NCBI GenBank assembly: GCA_022793065.1
Contig: JAAWCE010000015.1
Span: 34,515-98,514, forward strand
Length of the DNA stretch: 64,000 nucleotides
Reading direction: 5' to 3'
Source: Lachnospiraceae bacterium
Lineage (GTDB): Bacteria > Bacillota > Clostridia > Lachnospirales > Lachnospiraceae
The position numbers and the translations under genes were made by a program. Shown here one piece after another: positions 28,034-35,904 of this stretch. The notes under the pieces were generated by a model, which searched no databases, had not been told where the DNA came from, and saw only the letters and a list, made by a program, of their open reading frames with translations. Positions within the stretch are counted from its first letter, which is position 1. Each line of letters begins with the position of its first letter.

Positions 28034-30097
28034 TCATATGGAGCGAAAGTCAACACCCTCAGCCGCGGCCTTTGACAAATGCTGTCTTAACGCTGCATTT
28101 TTTTCCTTTTCCAACTGCGGGTCTTCCCCAAGCACCTGATCCACTGCTTCGGAAGCCAGTTTTAATACGGCGGCATCTGAATAAATATCTCCTATCCGAA
28201 AAGAAACATCACCGCTTTGCCTGATGCCAAATAATTCTCCAGGACCACGCAGCTTCAAATCCTCCGATGCAATGTAAAAACCGTCATTGGATTTATTTAA
28301 AATCTGCAGCCGTTCCATCGTTTCTTTTTTTTCACTGGTACTGACAAAAATACAATAACTTTGATGTTCACCTCTTCCCACACGGCCCCGTAACTGATGC
28401 AGTTGGGCAAGCCCAAACCGCTCCGCATTTTCCACCATCATCACAGTTGTATTAGGCACATTGACCCCCACCTCTATCACGGTTGTGGAGACAAGCACAT
28501 CAATTTCATGTGCGGAAAATTCCTCCATAATTCTATTCTTGTCAGCGGGCCGCATTTTGCCATGAAGATATGCCACCCGTACCTTTACAGGCAGAACGTT
28601 TTTTAATTTTTCGGCGTACTCCACCACGTTTTCTAACTCGCTTTGTTCCCCGTCCTCCGCTTCCACTTGAGGACAAATAACATAAGCCTGACGTCCCTTT
28701 TCCACTTCCCCAGCAATAAACTGATACGCTTTGGCACGATATGCTGTATTTACCACACAATTCTTTATGGGAAGTCGATTGGCCGGCAGCTCATCCACAA
28801 CCGAGATATGCAAATCGCCATACAGAATAATCGCAAGCGTCCGGGGAATGGGTGTGGCGCTCATAACTAAAATATGAGGCTCCTTTCCCTTTTCCGCCAG
28901 CAATTCCCTCTGTCTCACGCCAAAGCGGTGCTGCTCGTCTGTAACCACCAGTGCAAGAGACGCATATTGAACCTTCTCCTGAATCAGCGCATGGGTGCCT
29001 ATCACCAGATTTGCTTCTCCCGAACCAATTTGTTCATATGCTTTTCTCTTTTCTTTCCCAGTCATAGACCCCACTAAAAGTATGGGGTTCAAAAGCAGAC
29101 CATACTTTTCAATATATCCCTGAACGGTTTCAAAATGTTGTACGGCCAGAACCTCAGTGGGCGCCATCATCGCTCCCTGGTATCCGTTTGCCGCCGTCAT
29201 CAAAAGCGCCAGCACAGCCAATATCGTCTTACCTGATCCCACATCCCCCTGCACCAAACGATTCATACAATAAGGTCCGCCCATATCATCCCTGATTTCC
29301 TTCCAGACCTTTTCCTGCGCTTTTGTCAAAGGAAACGGAAGCTGTGCCAAAAATCTGTCTGTATCTTCCGTCTCTGCCATTCTATAATGATTTGTAAGTT
29401 GTTCGCTGAGTTCTTTATTTTTCCGCAATAAAAACAAAAAATCAAAAAATTCGTCAAAAACCAAACGACGTCTGGCTGACGCCAACACATTATAATCTTC
29501 CGGAAAATGTATTCCCTCCACAGCTTCCCTTCGGGAAATCAAATCGCAAGCCGCAAGTAATCCCCCGTCATAATACTCAGGTTCAAATTTATAAAAAGAC
29601 AACACCTGTCTGACACATTTCCTCACAGCTTGATTTGTCAGCCCTTTGGTCAGAGAATATCGGGGAATTAATTGGTTTTCCTGGGCTCGATACTGTTCCA
29701 CCGCATAAATTGTGGGCTGTTCCATCAGCTTCCCTGTGCCTCTGCTTCGCACCGTTCCTCTGAAAATATAGTAGCCTCCCTGCTTTAGCGTCTTTTTTAA
29801 AAAGGGCATGTTAAAAAAGGTCAACTGCATAATCCCGGAACCATCCGAGATATTCATATTTAAAATATGGAGATTTCTCACCCTTTTCTCATTGGGTATT
29901 CCGCTTACCGCTGCATAGACGGCACATACCTCTCCCGGCGGCGCCTTTCTTATCTTCACCGGTTCCTCAAAAGCGTCATAATCTCTGGGATAAGCCGCCA
30001 GCAAATCTCCGGCAGTGCATATATTGAGCTTTGCAAAAAGCTTCTGCGTCTTCTCACCCACACCTTTTATCTCTATGATTGAAGTGTTCTTGTCCAT
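28034..30097 (-). CDS. recG: ATP-dependent DNA helicase RecG
   Basis: Branch-migrating helicase that remodels stalled forks and Holliday junctions. The 687-aa protein has an N-terminal wedge/OB domain, Walker A GDVGSGKTILAVLAL, the DEQH box (VVTDEQHRFGVRQRE), SATPIPRTLAIILYGD and the C-terminal LRGRVGRGEHQSYCIF. All standard. It sits 49 bases downstream of the FakA-like gene, the usual Firmicute order (Asp23, FakA/YloV, RecG). Confidence 0.96.
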   Translation of the reverse strand: MDKNTSIIEIKGVGEKTQKLFAKLNICTAGDLLAAYPRDYDAFEEPVKIRKAPPGEVCAVYAAVSGIPNEKRVRNLHILNMNISDGSGIMQLTFFNMPFLKKTLKQGGYYIFRGTVRSRGTGKLMEQPTIYAVEQYRAQENQLIPRYSLTKGLTNQAVRKCVRQVLSFYKFEPEYYDGGLLAACDLISRREAVEGIHFPEDYNVLASARRRLVFDEFFDFLFLLRKNKELSEQLTNHYRMAETEDTDRFLAQLPFPLTKAQEKVWKEIRDDMGGPYCMNRLVQGDVGSGKTILAVLALLMTAANGYQGAMMAPTEVLAVQHFETVQGYIEKYGLLLNPILLVGSMTGKEKRKAYEQIGSGEANLVIGTHALIQEKVQYASLALVVTDEQHRFGVRQRELLAEKGKEPHILVMSATPIPRTLAIILYGDLHISVVDELPANRLPIKNCVVNTAYRAKAYQFIAGEVEKGRQAYVICPQVEAEDGEQSELENVVEYAEKLKNVLPVKVRVAYLHGKMRPADKNRIMEEFSAHEIDVLVSTTVIEVGVNVPNTTVMMVENAERFGLAQLHQLRGRVGRGEHQSYCIFVSTSEKKETMERLQILNKSNDGFYIASEDLKLRGPGELFGIRQSGDVSFRIGDIYSDAAVLKLASEAVDQVLGEDPQLEKEKNAALRQHLSKAAAEGVDFRSI

Positions 30098-30146
30098 AAA
30101 AGCCTCGCAAACAGTCGGTAATCCATTAAAACATAAACTTGATTTC

Positions 30147-31856
30147 CTACTCTACGGACATCACATAATAGTAAATGGGCTGTCCGCCGTACTGCAATTC
30201 AATATCACATTCCGGATACATCTCTGCAATCTGTATTCTGAAATTCTCGGCATCTTCCGGTTTCACGTCGCTGCCGTAATAGATACTGATTAACTCCGAT
30301 TCCTCTCCCATCATTCCGGCAAGGGTTTCCTTAGCGACTCCTGCAATTTCCGTCCCTACGGCCAATATACCATTGTCACCGATTCCCATATAATCGCCCT
30401 TTTTAATATCCTTATCTCCAATCACCGCGTCATGAACGGCATAAGTGACCTGTCCCGTACTTACATTTCCGATCTCACTGAGCATGGCCTCTTCATTCTC
30501 ATCCACGGACAATTCCGGCACAAAATTAATTACCGCCGTAATTCCCTGAGGAATGGTTTTGGTGGGAATGACAAATAAATCCTTCTCCGTTGTCAGCTCC
30601 GCTGCCTGATTTGCCGCCAGAATAATATTTTTATTATTCGGAAGGATAAAAATTGTCTTAGCATTTACTTTATCCACCGCATCTAAAATATCCGCAGTAC
30701 TCGGATTCATGGTTTGCCCGCCCTCGATAATATAATCAACCCCCAGACTCTTGAAAATCTCTTTGATGCCCTCGCCGGCAGAAACTGCTATAAATCCGAA
30801 TTCCTTTGGGGATTCCGAAGCGCCTTCCGGGGTGCTGGCTGCCTTCAGCACAGGCTCCCCAGCGCCTTTTTCAGCCATTTTAAAGAGTTTTTCCTGATGC
30901 TCCAGACGCATATTGTCAATCTTCATATTGGAAAGCGCACCATACGTCAATGCCTTCTGGATGGCCAATCCAGGGTCATTGGTATGTACGTGCACTTTTA
31001 CCACATCATCATCCGCCACACATACAATAGAATCTCCAATGGATTCAAGATACGCCTTGAAGTCCTTCTCCGCTGCCGCACCGAATTCCTTCTCTAACAT
31101 GATAATAAATTCCGTACAATATCCAAATGTAATTTCCGCTTCCGCCTGCACTTTCATGGACTCATTGCCTGACATCAGGACCGTGCGTCCGGTACTTGCT
31201 GCGCCTCCCTGGGCAAAATCAAGGACGATTTCCTTGCCCATAAATGCGTCAAAAGCTCCTGCTATCACTTCCACAAGCCCCTGCCCGCCGGAATCCACAA
31301 CGCCGGCCTGTTTCAACACAGGCAGCATTTCCGGTGTCTGACTGAGCACATACCTTGCGTGTTCAATGATAACGGAAAAAAACTTTTCCATATCCTGCTC
31401 GCCATCTTCCGCCATTTCCTTCGCCTTGTCTGCAATCCCTCTGGCCACTGTAAGAATCGTCCCTTCTTTGGGCTTCATTACAGCTTTATAGGCCGTTTCA
31501 ACAGCTTTTTCAAAGCCCTCGGCAAAAACAGGAATTGTAAGAACCGTCTCCGACTTAATCCTCTTTGTAAATCCACGAAAAATCTGTGACAGAATAACAC
31601 CGGAATTTCCCCTTGCCCCTCGAAGAGACCCGCTGGAAATTGCTTTGCAGATAGACTCCATGTCGGCTCCGTCGCCCAACGCGGACACTTCCTTTGCGGC
31701 GGACATTATAGTCATGGTCATATTGGTACCCGTATCTCCGTCCGGAACAGGAAATACATTCAGTTCATTAATCCATTCCTTCTTATTCTCCAGATTCTTT
31801 GCGCCGGCCAGGAACATCCTGGAAAGCATTTTAGCGTCAATTTGCTGTACACTCAC
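30147..31856 (-). CDS. fakA: DAK2-domain fatty-acid kinase subunit (FakA/YloV-like)
   Basis: A 569-aa protein with an N-terminal DAK2 (dihydroxyacetone-kinase-like) nucleotide domain (FPVPDGDTGTNMTMT, SLRGARGNSGVILSQIFRG), a middle segment and a DegV-like C-terminal domain, the architecture of FakA. It phosphorylates exogenous fatty acids bound by FakB (DegV). It is 14 bases after the Asp23 gene and upstream of recG and degV. The general function is firm; which fatty acids are used is not visible. Confidence 0.88.
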   Translation of the reverse strand: MSVQQIDAKMLSRMFLAGAKNLENKKEWINELNVFPVPDGDTGTNMTMTIMSAAKEVSALGDGADMESICKAISSGSLRGARGNSGVILSQIFRGFTKRIKSETVLTIPVFAEGFEKAVETAYKAVMKPKEGTILTVARGIADKAKEMAEDGEQDMEKFFSVIIEHARYVLSQTPEMLPVLKQAGVVDSGGQGLVEVIAGAFDAFMGKEIVLDFAQGGAASTGRTVLMSGNESMKVQAEAEITFGYCTEFIIMLEKEFGAAAEKDFKAYLESIGDSIVCVADDDVVKVHVHTNDPGLAIQKALTYGALSNMKIDNMRLEHQEKLFKMAEKGAGEPVLKAASTPEGASESPKEFGFIAVSAGEGIKEIFKSLGVDYIIEGGQTMNPSTADILDAVDKVNAKTIFILPNNKNIILAANQAAELTTEKDLFVIPTKTIPQGITAVINFVPELSVDENEEAMLSEIGNVSTGQVTYAVHDAVIGDKDIKKGDYMGIGDNGILAVGTEIAGVAKETLAGMMGEESELISIYYGSDVKPEDAENFRIQIAEMYPECDIELQYGGQPIYYYVMSVE

Positions 31857-31870
31857 GCCAACGTTCCTCC

Positions 31871-32215
31871 TTAATCAATCACTCTGACTCCATCTATATA
31901 GATGTTTATTTTTTCTATCTCAATTCCCGTAAATTCCTCTACCTTATACTTTACACTGCTGATTAAATTATCCGCTACGGCCAGAATACTGACGCCATAT
32001 GCAACGATGACATGAAAATCAAGTATCAGCTTATTTTTGCTAATGGTCACGCTAATCCCTCTGGTAATACTGTCTCTCTTCAATAGTTTTACCAGACCAT
32101 CCTTTACACTGACTCCTGCCATACCTACGATGCCAAAACATTCCACGGCAACGCTTCCCGCATATTGGGCAATCACTTCATTGTTTACAACAATTTTTCC
32201 CATTTGGGTATTCAT
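31871..32215 (-). CDS. Asp23/YloU family protein
   Basis: A 114-aa Asp23/Gls24-type protein (MNTQMGKIVVNNEVIAQYAG, then FHVIVAYGVSILAVADNLIS). In Gram-positives these are abundant cell-envelope or stress-associated proteins. Two ATGs are possible; I chose 32213-32215 (GAGG seven bases upstream), the other is five codons earlier at 32230. Divergent from rpmB, as is common. Confidence 0.88.
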   Translation of the reverse strand: MNTQMGKIVVNNEVIAQYAGSVAVECFGIVGMAGVSVKDGLVKLLKRDSITRGISVTISKNKLILDFHVIVAYGVSILAVADNLISSVKYKVEEFTGIEIEKINIYIDGVRVID

Positions 32216-32403
32216 AGAAGTACCTCTCATATCAATAACCCTTCCTTTCTATTTTGTGGCAGTGGCACGCAGTCAATTTAGTCATACGGCACCACAAAAC
32301 CGCATATTCAATACATTTTTGCAAGACATATATTAATTATTTTAACAGCTTTCCCTAAAAAAGGGAATATTAAATATAAAATTTAAAAAAAAGTTTTTTT
32401 TGC

Positions 32404-32432
32404 TTGATTTTCCCATATATATCTGGTAATAT
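32404..32432 (+). promoter_or_regulatory. promoter of rpmB
   Basis: -35 TTGATT (32404-32409), 17-base spacer, -10 TAATAT (32427-32432), 62 bases before the rpmB start, preceded by an A/T-rich stretch that could act as an UP element. Confidence 0.6.
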
Positions 32433-32493
32433 GTAAATGTTGTGAACAAAATATTAAAGCGTGAGACTGCGCAGGTGTCGAGGAGGTGTCAAA

Positions 32494-32679
32494 ATGGCTA
32501 AATGTGATATTTGTGGTAAAGGCGTTCATTTCGGTAACAATGTAAGCCATTCTCATAGAAGAAGCAATGCAATTTGGAGCTCAAATGTCAAAAGAGTGAA
32601 GTGCAAGGTAAACGGCGGTGCCAAGAGAATGCATGTATGTACAAGTTGTCTGAGATCAGGCAAAGTAGAACGAGCTTAA
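32494..32679 (+). CDS. rpmB: 50S ribosomal protein L28
   Basis: A 61-aa ribosomal protein: MAKCDICGKGVHFGNNVSHS, with CDIC and CTSC pairs, so it is the zinc-binding form. Start chosen at the conserved N-terminus with GAGGAGGTGTCAAA ATG; the frame is open 33 bases further upstream. Single-gene unit ended by a strong terminator. Confidence 0.96.
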   Translation: MAKCDICGKGVHFGNNVSHSHRRSNAIWSSNVKRVKCKVNGGAKRMHVCTSCLRSGKVERA

Positions 32680-32682
32680 AAT

Positions 32683-32712
32683 AACGGCATAGCGATAAGC
32701 TATGCCGTTTTC
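32683..32712. terminator. bidirectional intrinsic terminator between rpmB and the J-domain-like gene
   Basis: An 11-bp perfect stem (AACGGCATAGC with GCTATGCCGTT) and 5-nt loop, followed by TTTTC on the plus strand and by TTATTTTAAG on the minus strand. It serves both convergent genes. Confidence 0.85.
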
Positions 32713-32725
32713 TTGAAAACAATTT

Positions 32726-33211
32726 CTATGCTTCTTCTTTTTTCCTTCTGATAAATTCACGATTAATCATTTGTACCAGTTCTTCGTCTCCAAACAAATT
32801 GTCCGGGTGAAAGATCTTCACCAAATCCCGATATCTTTTCCGCAGCGCCAAAGGATTATTGGTTCCCCGAAACAAAGTTCTCACCGTCTCTTCCATCACA
32901 GGTCCCCCAATACCCTTCATCTGGTTCTGTGTATAGCTTGTCCTTTCTCTGGCAAGTTCTCTCTTCTGTCGTTCCAAAACCTGCCTGTCCTCGTCCAATT
33001 TGCGAAAACCATCCTGAAGGATTTCCAGCTTTTTTTCAAAAAAAAGATTTTCTTCTTTGAGCCTCTTTTTTTCCTGTAGAATACGCCTGTTCAAATCTTC
33101 CAGTTCTCTTCGCTCGTTTTCCAGCCGTATATTCTCTTTAAAAAGCCATAACTTCACGTCACGAAGCTTGTCTTCGTCCTCCGTTTTATTGATCTCTTCC
33201 CATTCAACCAT
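32726..33211 (-). CDS. coiled-coil protein with C-terminal J-domain-like segment
   Basis: A 161-aa protein. Residues about 15-100 are a highly charged coiled coil (LENERRELEDLNRRILQEKK). The end resembles a DnaJ domain with NPLALRKRYRDLVKIFHPDN (HPDN in place of HPDK) and a following helix EELVQMINREFIRRK. J domains recruit DnaK; the C-terminal position and the N for K change make an active J domain uncertain. Start at ATG 33209-33211 (GAGG nine bases upstream). Convergent with rpmB. Confidence 0.65.
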   Translation of the reverse strand: MVEWEEINKTEDEDKLRDVKLWLFKENIRLENERRELEDLNRRILQEKKRLKEENLFFEKKLEILQDGFRKLDEDRQVLERQKRELARERTSYTQNQMKGIGGPVMEETVRTLFRGTNNPLALRKRYRDLVKIFHPDNLFGDEELVQMINREFIRRKKEEA

Positions 33212-33276
33212 TGATAGCAACCTCATAGGAACTTATGCACTCCATGAACCTTTCCGTTCACGGAGCTCTACATTCC

Positions 33277-33417
33277 TTAATCATCACAAAAACAATTATA
33301 TCCAAAGAAAAGCAGTAAAGCAATGATAACAATACCAATTAGCCGATTATGAGTAATCAGCATAATCAACATTCCGATTGCTATGAAAAAAGCTACGAAT
33401 CCTATTATTTTTCTCAT
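33277..33417 (-). CDS. 46-aa hydrophobic membrane peptide
   Basis: A short open frame encodes MRKIIGFVAFFIAIGMLIML, a polar turn (ITHNRLIG) and a second hydrophobic stretch ending GYNCFCDD. It is a likely two-helix membrane peptide with two cysteines at its end. The ribosome-binding site is weak (GGTG). It lies between the J-domain-like gene and the GerW gene on the same strand. The composition, far from random for this region, supports a real gene; function unknown. Confidence 0.55.
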   Translation of the reverse strand: MRKIIGFVAFFIAIGMLIMLITHNRLIGIVIIALLLFFGYNCFCDD

Positions 33418-33493
33418 GACGCACCAGGTAATACTTCATCACTCTATCATATGCAATCCAAATACAAATATGCCAGTCCTATTTCGTCAGACC

Positions 33494-33949
33494 TTACTTT
33501 CCCTCTGCAGCCTTTCCCTCAGGAAATGCAATATCTACCACTTCGGCGTCGGACATATCTTTCTCTTCCTTTTTCTTATCCGATTTTTCCGGTTTGGTAA
33601 ATTTATCTACAATCTCAGGAATCATGTCAAGCACTTTTGTAACGGCATCCTGATTCTTGATATTTACCAGTTTGACAGCACCGTCTTTAATGACCAGTAC
33701 CGCGCTGGGCGTCATCTTTCCGCCCAATCCACCCGCGCCGGAAGCGCTTTCCAAACCATTTCCGCCTGTGCCGCTGGCCTTGCTGCCGGCGCCGGCACCC
33801 ACGCCAAAACTCACATCCACAAGAGGCAGAATAATCGTATCTCCTATCTTTGTGGCTTCGCCAACCACCGTTTTCGTGGACAGTACCGTGTCCATTCCCT
33901 TCAAAAGCGACTCAACCACACCCTGAAACTGATTTTCTCTATTTGCCAT
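33494..33949 (-). CDS. ytfJ: GerW family sporulation protein (YtfJ)
   Basis: A 151-aa GerW/YtfJ protein, associated with spores and germination in Bacillus. It has the family start (QGVVESLLKGMDTVLSTKTV), a glycine-rich centre (GVGAGAGSKASGTGGNG) and a basic/acidic tail (KSDKKKEEKD). It is 33 bases downstream of the DUF2953 gene, an order repeated in many Clostridia. Supports the spore-forming reading of the organism. Confidence 0.9.
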   Translation of the reverse strand: MANRENQFQGVVESLLKGMDTVLSTKTVVGEATKIGDTIILPLVDVSFGVGAGAGSKASGTGGNGLESASGAGGLGGKMTPSAVLVIKDGAVKLVNIKNQDAVTKVLDMIPEIVDKFTKPEKSDKKKEEKDMSDAEVVDIAFPEGKAAEGK

Positions 33950-33982
33950 CTCTCCTCCATTCCGCGCTCATGTCGCGCAAAG

Positions 33983-35101
33983 CTATGCCTGCATTTTCAA
34001 TTTTTTCAGAAATCTCCGAAACTTTCGGTCCAAACATAATTTGATTCCGTTCCACACAAATACCCATATCACAATATGGCCTGACACCTCAGCTTCGCCT
34101 TCCAGAACCGCCCGTTCAAAGTCAGGGGTCACACAGAGTTCCGGTCCTATGGCGGAAGTCAGCATACAATATGCGCCGTAAGCATACCCTGTAGTATCCG
34201 GAGCTCCGGTTCCAAATAGTATATTTACTTTCATGTGTCTGGGATGAATACTCTTCCATATTTTTCCACCCCTTAACAAAGCATGGGCAAAAAGCTGTTT
34301 CGTCTCTTCCTCTCGCAGAAGCTCCATGTAGTATGATATATTTTTCCAAATCTTTTTTATTTTATCATACATCCTGCAAATTGTGTACTTTATCTTTTGA
34401 AATTTAAGAAAAATCTTACTTTCTCCAGGATTGCTGTCCCTGGAATCACTTTCTGTATCTGTATCTTCTGACGAACTTGCCTGCCCAGCCCCAATGTCTC
34501 TTGCCGTTTCATTGGCTTCTGTCAAAGCAGCCCCTCCGGTATCTTCCCTTACCTGCCAACTTTTGCCTTCCCTTCTTCCATCATATTCCCCGTCTTCGTC
34601 GTATCCAGCCCTTTCATCCTGTGTGTTTTGGTTCAATTCTTCCCAGTTATCTTCCGCACGCGCAGCCTCTTTTTCACTGTCAATGAATGTGTCTTTACCC
34701 TTTTTCTTTTTAAGCTTATTCTCTTTCACATTTTTCTTATGGGCTTTCGTCTTTTTTGCTTTATTCGCCTTTTTTTCTTTTCTCCGGTTTTCGGTTCCAT
34801 CTCCCGCTGCCTGTTCTTCGTCCTCCAAATGATCCCCGGATAAACTTGTGTCAAACAGAGTAAAACACAATGCCTTGACTGTCAAATGCCCTGGTTCCGG
34901 ATACTGATACCTTATCCGGAAAATCCCCAGCAGCCACTTCACTTTTACCAGGCACCGAATACCTTCATCCCCTTTTCTGCCGCAAAACCGATAAGTTACC
35001 GGGAAAAAAAGGATCAAAATTATGATTGTTAAAAATAATGCCAGCCAAACCAGGAGGATGATACCAAATATGGTTAAAGTCTGTAAAATCATATCTAACA
35101 T
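33983..35101 (-). CDS. DUF2953 membrane protein
   Basis: A 372-aa protein: one N-terminal membrane helix (about 8-34, IFGIILLVWLALFLTIIILI), a DUF2953-like beta-rich part, a long charged, Lys/Glu-rich disordered insert (about 85-235; KKANKAKKTKAHKKN) and a C-terminal part with TTGYAYGAYCMLTSAIGP. DUF2953 genes usually lie next to ytfJ, as here. The ATG at 35099-35101 has GAAGGAG upstream and overlaps the preceding gene by 7 bases. The insert is longer than I expect for the family. Confidence 0.78.
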   Translation of the reverse strand: MLDMILQTLTIFGIILLVWLALFLTIIILILFFPVTYRFCGRKGDEGIRCLVKVKWLLGIFRIRYQYPEPGHLTVKALCFTLFDTSLSGDHLEDEEQAAGDGTENRRKEKKANKAKKTKAHKKNVKENKLKKKKGKDTFIDSEKEAARAEDNWEELNQNTQDERAGYDEDGEYDGRREGKSWQVREDTGGAALTEANETARDIGAGQASSSEDTDTESDSRDSNPGESKIFLKFQKIKYTICRMYDKIKKIWKNISYYMELLREEETKQLFAHALLRGGKIWKSIHPRHMKVNILFGTGAPDTTGYAYGAYCMLTSAIGPELCVTPDFERAVLEGEAEVSGHIVIWVFVWNGIKLCLDRKFRRFLKKLKMQA

Positions 35102-35418
35102 CGCAGATACTCCTTCAATTTGCAATCTCCCCTGTCGCCAAGACAATCCATTACCATTTTCTCCACCAGACGCACCGCCTCCTGTTTGTCACAGGCAATC
35201 CCCACCACATACGGCGGATGCTTACGGTAATAACGCCAAAAAAGCTGTTTTGCATCATATATCTCCAACTGATCGGAAAAATTGCGCGAAATCGAAACCA
35301 GGAAAACATTGGAAAAAAGCGGTTTCCTTTCCAGTATTTTCTTTATTTTATCCAATTTTTTCCCTTTCATGCCCTCACCCAGGTACAAATCCGAACGATA
35401 GCTGATTCTAATCGTCAT
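35095..35418 (-). CDS. hypothetical protein upstream of the DUF2953 gene
   Basis: A 107-aa soluble protein with no recognised domain: MTIRISYRSDLYLGEGMKGK, then LFSNVFLVSISRNFSDQLEI and VGIACDKQEAVRLVEKMV. Lys/Arg-rich N-terminal half. The ATG at 35416-35418 has AAAGGAATTGAGTAT; it overlaps the DUF2953 gene by 7 bases, so the two and ytfJ form one operon. Confidence 0.65.
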   Translation of the reverse strand: MTIRISYRSDLYLGEGMKGKKLDKIKKILERKPLFSNVFLVSISRNFSDQLEIYDAKQLFWRYYRKHPPYVVGIACDKQEAVRLVEKMVMDCLGDRGDCKLKEYLRC

Positions 35419-35517
35419 ATACTCAATTCCTTTACCAAATTGATACAATGTTTTATTGTTCCAACATTATAACATATAATCTTCCTTTTGTAATCTAAAA
35501 AGTGTAATTGATTTATA

Positions 35518-35545
35518 TTGACTTTTTTCAGAAAAACCTTATACT
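35518..35545 (+). promoter_or_regulatory. promoter of the HD-GYP gene (long leader)
   Basis: -35 TTGACT (35518-35523), 16-base spacer, -10 TATACT (35540-35545). If used, the transcript carries a leader of about 350 bases before the GTG at 35905, containing at least five hairpins. Confidence 0.55.
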
Positions 35546-35608
35546 AAAATTAGTAGTTCTAAAATTTGGTCCGAATTTTCAAGCAAAACTAAAAATTTAC
35601 GCAACGCA

Positions 35609-35714
35609 GATGCCCGAAAGGAATTTTCTTCTGTACACTTTACAGATGAAAATTTCTTCCCTTTAAAGGGCATCGCAGTGCAGAGACCGGAACAAGTTCC
35701 CGCCTGCGGGAACT
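35609..35714 (+). other. two strong hairpins in the HD-GYP leader
   Basis: First, GATGCCC/GGGCATC (35609-35615 with 35668-35674) with inner pairings TTTTC/GAAAA and CTGT/ACAG. Second, AGTTCCCGC-CT-GCGGGAACT (35695-35714), a 9-bp stem with a 2-nt turn. Both precede the two-part repeat at 35718-35889. Neither has a T tract, so they look like RNA structure or palindromic repeats rather than terminators. Confidence 0.6.
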
Positions 35715-35717
35715 GGA

Positions 35718-35889
35718 ATAGTCCAGCTAAGAAATGTCAATCCATTTATTAAAAATGTTTCGCTGGACAGGTGAGATTGTGAAGGCGCACGAGAGCAAAT
35801 TTTATGAGATGACTTAGGAATGAAATTTGTCTCTCCTATGTGCGCCGAAAGAACTTCACCCTTTAGTGCCGTCGCGCAGCGACTTAAAA
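35718..35889 (+). repeat. dispersed two-block element, copy A (HD-GYP leader)
   Basis: Block 1 (35718-35767, 50 nt) and block 2 (35858-35889, 32 nt) recur at 48101-48187 in the opposite orientation with 48/50 and 32/32 identity. Here a 90-nt insert separates them and folds into its own hairpin (GGCGCAC GAGAG CAAATTT with AAATTTG, CTCTC, GTGCGCC; 35784-35846). Block 1 is bounded by TCCAGC/GCTGGA; block 2 holds GTCGC-GCA-GCGAC. Block 2 runs straight into the AAGGAGG site of the HD-GYP gene. Confidence 0.85.
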
Positions 35890-35904
35890 AGGAGGTAACC
35901 TATT

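Noticed and set aside
35546..35904. A c-di-GMP riboswitch before the HD-GYP gene
   Set aside because: I could not find the conserved GEMM core and tetraloop-receptor pattern. Parts of the leader recur at 48.1 kb before a gene of another type, which fits a repeat element as well.
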